From CAZSDW01 sp964605705 (GTDB lineage: Bacteria > Fidelibacterota > UBA2242): a DNA stretch of 21,208 bases. Of the stretch, positions 19,201 to 21,208 are shown piece by piece. A model generated the notes under the pieces. It did not search any database. It saw only the letters and a list, made by a program, of their open reading frames with translations, and was not told the origin of the DNA. Made by a program: the position numbers and the translations under genes. The first letter of the stretch is position 1, and each line of letters starts with the position of its first letter. The stretch is taken from positions 1-21,208 of the forward strand of contig CAZSDW010000046.1 in assembly GCA_964605705.1 (NCBI GenBank), in the 5' to 3' direction.

Positions 19201-19810
19201 TATCATCGCTTTCAAAGTCAAACAGCACTGTCGGATTGGTACCTAAAAGAGTAACATTATCGATATAAGCAGCGCCAGTCCAGGTTGTATCGGCATCGTG
19301 TTCATAGCTGGAAATAAATTGAATTCCAAGAGTCTGCAGAGCACCTTCAGCTACATCGAAGGAACTACTTTTAATATTTGCCGCTTCCAGGTTCAATTGC
19401 AATGGGAACCAGACTTCTTTGGGAATAGCACTGACCCAGAATTGTGCATCGGTATAAGTCCAATTATTATCCTGAGCAAAATACTTGATGTAAGTGGAAT
19501 CAGGTATCCCGGTTGGCAACCAAACATAAAAAGTTATTACACGAGCATCTCCGGGATCAAAAGCTGCGACATAGACATTTCCCTTCTTTCCTGTCGATGC
19601 ATCAAAATCCATGGTGACTGCCAGTGCACCACTACTTAAGCCAGAAGGATCGCTGGCTTGCGCAACAGAAGTAATCAAATCATAATTTGGATCACCCGAC
19701 TTGAGTTGAAAGCCACAATTATCAGCTTCGAAATCAAAAACTACCTGAGCACTCAGATTTCCAACCAGTCCAAAGATTAATACAAAAAATAATGACAATA
19801 ACTTTTTCAT
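16226..19810 (-). CDS. Surface protein with four tandem CBM-like modules, CBM9-like domain and T9SS tail
   Basis: 1194 aa from ATG 19810. AGGGAGG (19826-19820) lies 9 nt upstream, while the in-frame ATG at 19819 touches it. The signal peptide is about 22 residues. Four jelly-roll modules of about 170-180 residues follow (roughly 23-191, 194-361, 370-550, 563-739). Each starts with a DFE/AFE-like strand and ends with a YIDNVTLLG-like strand. They form two pairs: modules 1 and 2 share AIPKEVW and SSxFDVAEG, modules 3 and 4 share LGLVLRD and NxWxxTKYTI. An FnIII-like domain (750-858) precedes a CBM9-like domain (860-1090; DDDYLYISADVTDNDL, WMGDALEFYL). The last 85 residues are a T9SS sorting domain (NYPNPFNP, YDMLGKEVKTLV, SGLYFCRF). 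No catalytic motif is seen. It probably captures polysaccharide at the cell surface. Confidence 0.88.
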   Translation of the reverse strand: MKKLLSLFFVLIFGLVGNLSAQVVFDFEADNCGFQLKSGDPNYDLITSVAQASDPSGLSSGALAVTMDFDASTGKKGNVYVAAFDPGDARVITFYVWLPTGIPDSTYIKYFAQDNNWTYTDAQFWVSAIPKEVWFPLQLNLEAANIKSSSFDVAEGALQTLGIQFISSYEHDADTTWTGAAYIDNVTLLGTNPTVLFDFESDDSGFILAYDFFTSLVHGTDPAAASSGALAATLNADLTVNKKGNVYKNTMIDASDAHMATVYVWCPADLPNNVYFKFYFKDNNWTTAYSNYLYYASAIPKEVWYPLQYDFEAAHLKSSAFDVAEGDVQTVGLEVQSYSLSGADTLYTGTIYIDNISFLGVEVPDERPRYVIADFEDETEGTAGFKSSTSTGYEALTNVARIADPTSETVGVLGTDWNFSLATKGWAYSSTFDLLWDSTGHAAGAPLDTGATAVSIDIYIPSDFPVSGESFGLVLRDHTNWKWYETKYTIDGSALVAGQWNTLEIDVLHYFGLENKFFPYSPVDFGVQVSHSSNNTWTGSILFDNVTLIGVEAPEEPIDETPKYVVAAFEKEAAETQGFLKTTTAGYEACTGVARTADPTEVSEGVLATNWDFSLSVKGYVGNSGFNIFWSDTGTVVDTGATAITIDVWVPTDFPQSGATLGLVLRDKVNWTWNETKYTISDSTVIPGEWNTVSLDVLQYITAGTFNPFGPSVFGVQLGHSSDNSWTGDIYFDNVTLVGIEEPEGVLVSPITIGSVETYSETGVPFDFIHLVWVDNTVGSENYRIYMSNSEITDLDAANVIRIAREIPHGTESWNYRPFSRVAESKDYYFAVIAMGADGTIADLNDDCKAGPITVTTSVTAKAYYDPGFAETFTLDGLDTEFSAVHKSYAITPEAAGGTDTSGWTPASSDMTFSATFVIDDDYLYISADVTDNDLNASGNAAIVGGQAWMGDALEFYLGVYDINLLKQYHGYHDVMGVNTGDYRISFCAWGEVQSATAVYDFPGLESTHYQKFTGDGYIIEARIALDSLALGGDVVVTDGMMLPLRVDGTDLDPNSGDESRSLVVQWGSNSNTEDWLRPSCWGYLEVYVDSSILAIDDLGLPRQFKLYSNYPNPFNPVTSIKYDLPKATQVNMVIYDMLGKEVKTLVNEKKNAGTYVVNWDSRSNNGTLVTSGLYFCRFITPEYNRTQKMVLIK
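17594..18703 (-). repeat. Coding tandem repeat pair B (modules 3 and 4)
   Basis: Codons for module 3 (about 18703-18161) and module 4 (about 18124-17594) encode closely related proteins. Shared stretches include SGxxxGLVLRD, NWxWxETKYTI and the ending TGxIxFDNVTL. The modules are separated by a short acidic Pro/Glu linker (VEAPEEPIDETP). This looks like internal duplication within the CBM protein gene. Confidence 0.75.
18728..19744 (-). repeat. Coding tandem repeat pair A (modules 1 and 2)
   Basis: Module 1 (about 19744-19238) and module 2 (about 19231-18728) share AIPKEVWxPLQ, KSSxFDVAEG, KDNNW/QDNNW and the ending TGxxYIDN. Similarity is also visible in the DNA, for example ACTTCTTTGGG in both. 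The pair is more like each other than like pair B, suggesting an older split followed by separate duplications. Confidence 0.75.
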
Positions 19811-19819
19811 TGAAAACAT

Positions 19820-19826
19820 CCTCCCT
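19820..19826 (-). promoter_or_regulatory. Ribosome binding site fixing the CBM protein start
   Basis: AGGGAGG on the minus strand directly abuts ATG 19819 but stands 9 nt before ATG 19810. Only the latter spacing is functional in usual bacterial initiation, so translation should begin at MKKLLS. Confidence 0.75.
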
Positions 19827-19837
19827 TATCTTATTAA

Positions 19838-19855
19838 ATAATCAGTCATGATTAT
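19838..19855. promoter_or_regulatory. Palindrome 1 in the control region of the CBM protein gene
   Basis: ATAATCA (19838-19844) and TGATTAT (19849-19855) are perfect inverted 7-nt arms around GTCA. The site lies 1 bp from the second palindrome, in the untranslated leader predicted for the CBM protein gene. It may be a second operator or an mRNA structure upstream of the ribosome binding site. The responsible protein cannot be told from the sequence. Confidence 0.4.
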
Positions 19856-19856
19856 C

Positions 19857-19877
19857 AAAATGGTTAAACACCATTTT
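19857..19877. promoter_or_regulatory. Palindrome 2 overlapping the -10 box and start of the CBM gene promoter
   Basis: AAAATGGT (19857-19864) and ACCATTTT (19870-19877) are perfect 8-nt inverted arms around TAAAC. Its centre (19867) coincides with the expected transcription start of the candidate promoter, and one arm overlaps its -10 box, the usual layout of a repressor operator. It also follows the regulator gene, but without a T tract it is a poor terminator. Confidence 0.45.
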
Positions 19878-19900
19878 ATCATCAAATAAATAGAGTTGAA
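19873..19900 (-). promoter_or_regulatory. Candidate sigma70-like promoter of the CBM protein gene
   Basis: On the minus strand TTCAAC (19900-19895) is followed after 16 nt by TAAAAT (19878-19873), one mismatch from the consensus -10. The -35 box is weak. The predicted start falls inside palindrome 2. Confidence 0.4.
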
Positions 19901-19929
19901 CTAATTCAGAATTAAACCATTGCATTGAA

Positions 19930-20943
19930 CTAACTGCTTTCTCGAATTACTAAATCTACTCCCAGCACTCTCGATTGGGGTGCCATACCGGGATTATTTA
20001 TGATTTCATGTAACAGTTTAAATGCCTCTTTCCCGACTTCCATTTTTGGAACACGTAAAGTCGATAGTTTCGGTTTATGATATATTGCCAAAGGTATATC
20101 GTCAAATCCGATTACTGAAACATCTTCAGGAACCTTTTTATTGGCTTTCTGAAGTCCTTCGATTACACCAATCGCTGTATGATCAGTGCAACTGAAAATA
20201 GCATCAATTTCCGGATGTTCTTTGATTAAGTAGAGTGCTCCGCTTTCACCAACTGCTCTGGAAGTTTCGATATTTTTACAATAGCTGTATTCCGCTATTT
20301 TGGCAACATTCACATTATTTTTTTCCAAGGCGTCTTTATATCCACGATATCTATCTTTAATAGAAGGATGGAATAATGATCCACCCACGAAAGCAATATT
20401 TTTTCTTCCATTTAATATGAGGTGTTCGACCGCGGTATAGGCACCATTATAATTATCCATCTGGATACTATTGTATTTTTTTTGAAAAATATTGTAATCG
20501 ATTAGTACGAAGGGTATCTGCTGCAGATCCAGATAATCAATTAAAGTGCCGGGGACTTTTCCGACAAGAATAACACCGTCAACATCTTTATTTTTAAGAA
20601 ATCTTGGTAAATCTTCCTGCGGATTAAATTTTTCTTTAACTGTTGTCAATAGAATATAGTAGTCATTTATACGAGCAGCATATTCCATGCCCCAGAATAT
20701 TTGACTATAAAACATTTCAACTTCGGAAAAGTAACCTTCCCAGATTATATACCCAATATTTCCCGTAGTTTGTGTCGCTAATTTTCTGGCTGAATGCAAC
20801 GGTCGGTAATTCATCTCCCTGATAATTGATTCAACCCGTTCTTTTGTTTCCCGAGACACCTGTTTCTTGTTATTCAGCACAATAGACACGGTCGATATCG
20901 ATACACCGGCTTTCTCTGCAATATCTTTAATTGTTGGCGCCAT
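19930..20943 (-). CDS. LacI-family transcriptional regulator
   Basis: 337 aa, the usual family length. Residues 3-24 are the helix-turn-helix (TIKDIAEKAGVSISTVSIVLNN), followed by the DNA-binding core up to NYRP and the hinge helix SARKLATQ (51-58) with the Leu that family members insert into the centre of the operator. Residues 61-337 are a periplasmic-binding-protein-like sensor domain (DGVILVGKVPGT, NGAYTAVEHLI, GRKNIAFVGG, FSCTDHTAIGVIEGL, VSVIGFDDIPLA, TLRVPKMEVG). It would bind DNA as a dimer or tetramer and release it on binding a sugar, here probably one derived from the locus substrate. GAAAGG lies 5 nt before the ATG. A promoter with an overlapping CpG-centred palindrome lies just upstream, suggesting self-regulation. 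It is the first gene of the cluster. Confidence 0.95.
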   Translation of the reverse strand: MAPTIKDIAEKAGVSISTVSIVLNNKKQVSRETKERVESIIREMNYRPLHSARKLATQTTGNIGYIIWEGYFSEVEMFYSQIFWGMEYAARINDYYILLTTVKEKFNPQEDLPRFLKNKDVDGVILVGKVPGTLIDYLDLQQIPFVLIDYNIFQKKYNSIQMDNYNGAYTAVEHLILNGRKNIAFVGGSLFHPSIKDRYRGYKDALEKNNVNVAKIAEYSYCKNIETSRAVGESGALYLIKEHPEIDAIFSCTDHTAIGVIEGLQKANKKVPEDVSVIGFDDIPLAIYHKPKLSTLRVPKMEVGKEAFKLLHEIINNPGMAPQSRVLGVDLVIRESS

Positions 20944-20962
20944 TTAACCTTTCAATACATCG

Positions 20963-20970
20963 AAACGTTT
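20963..20970. promoter_or_regulatory. CpG-centred palindrome, likely LacI-family operator
   Basis: AAACGTTT is a perfect 8-bp palindrome with the central CG favoured by many LacI-family proteins. It lies immediately downstream of the predicted -10 box, covering the expected transcription start, and about 20-27 bp before the regulator's ATG. The outer positions are not symmetric. Confidence 0.6.
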
Positions 20971-20971
20971 T

Positions 20972-21000
20972 AATTTATTTTACTAAAATATTTTTGTCAA
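20972..21000 (-). promoter_or_regulatory. Sigma70-like promoter of the LacI-family gene
   Basis: On the minus strand a perfect TTGACA (21000-20995) is followed after exactly 17 nt by TAAATT (20977-20972), four of six matches to the -10 consensus. The spacer is AT-rich. Confidence 0.65.
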
Positions 21001-21208
21001 GAAAATTATTTCCCTCCTGAGCATTCCCAAAAACACGGTTTTTAAACACCGGACACACGAAGCCAGGATATCTAGTAGCTTTGTGATCTGGAATTTTGAT
21101 TAATTATTTAATGCTTAACTTTTATTATAAAAAAGACCTGTGTGGAGGTTTTTCGAATACTTAAACACAGACACTTTCAATAAATTACTACTTGTCCGGA
21201 TTACTTTT
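21001..21208. other. Non-coding right edge upstream of the regulator promoter
   Basis: No gene longer than a few codons is seen. Apart from the terminator-like hairpin at 21131-21154 I see only AT-rich sequence and a direct repeat AAACAC(C)GG around 21031-21052. Confidence 0.4.
21131..21154 (-). terminator. Terminator-like hairpin of a gene beyond the right edge
   Basis: AAAAGACCT (21131-21139) and AGGTTTTTC (21146-21154) pair through ACCT/AGGT, a G-T wobble and an A/T tract around loop GTGTGG. On the minus strand the stem is followed by TCTTTTTTTAT, a good U tract. The GC core is only about four pairs. If real it ends a minus-strand gene lying to the right and isolates this cluster. Confidence 0.35.

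Noticed and set aside
19864..21050. Identical 9-mer TTAAACACC at 19864-19872 and 21042-21050 as a shared regulatory box
   Set aside because: One pair of 9-mers in two AT-rich intergenic regions is close to chance expectation, and one copy only spans the loop of palindrome 2.
1..21208. CRISPR array, rRNA or insertion sequence
   Set aside because: No regularly spaced direct repeats, rRNA-like sequence or transposase gene was seen on either strand.

Overview
The window looks like one surface-polysaccharide utilisation locus, probably for mannan, from a Gram-negative bacterium of the wider FCB group. Four features point there. Two large secreted proteins end in classical type IX secretion (T9SS) sorting domains with YPNPFN motifs and a third ends in a degenerate one. 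There is a PorV/UPF0164-type barrel. There is a TonB-dependent receptor with an N-terminal carboxypeptidase-like domain. All protein genes lie on the minus strand. Most genes have clear Shine-Dalgarno sequences, the regulator has a sigma70-like promoter, and no SusC/SusD pair is present. This argues against Bacteroidota proper and for a relative such as Marinimicrobia, Calditrichota, KSB1 or Ignavibacteria; the phylum is an inference.

Layout in transcription order, right to left: a promoter and CpG-centred palindrome in front of a LacI-type regulator (20943-19930); a 110 bp control region with two adjacent palindromes and a candidate promoter; a surface protein with four tandem carbohydrate-binding-like modules, a CBM9-like domain and a T9SS tail (19810-16226); a 302 bp gap with inverted repeats; then six tightly packed genes with gaps of about 11-35 bp: TonB-dependent receptor (15923-12942), PorV-like protein (12920-11859), a 1.2 kDa-residue-scale surface protein with calcium-loop repeats, FnIII and a T9SS-like tail (11838-8230), a parvulin-type peptidyl-prolyl isomerase (8194-6755), a GH26 beta-mannanase (6727-3815), and an unusual CBM / metallo-beta-lactamase / esterase fusion (3798-523).

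Working model (inference): the CBM protein and the exported mannanase hold and cut mannan at the cell surface; the fusion protein removes ester groups; the TonB receptor with the PorV-like and giant surface proteins imports oligosaccharides in place of a SusCD pair; the isomerase helps fold the exported proteins; the LacI protein senses a released sugar.

The left edge (11-57) holds the 3' half of a tRNA-Val(UAC) gene on the minus strand without a matching 5' half. That is what an integration (att) site copy looks like, and its polarity puts the whole gene cluster on the element side. The 465 bp between this fragment and the last gene have no convincing gene but several small inverted repeats.
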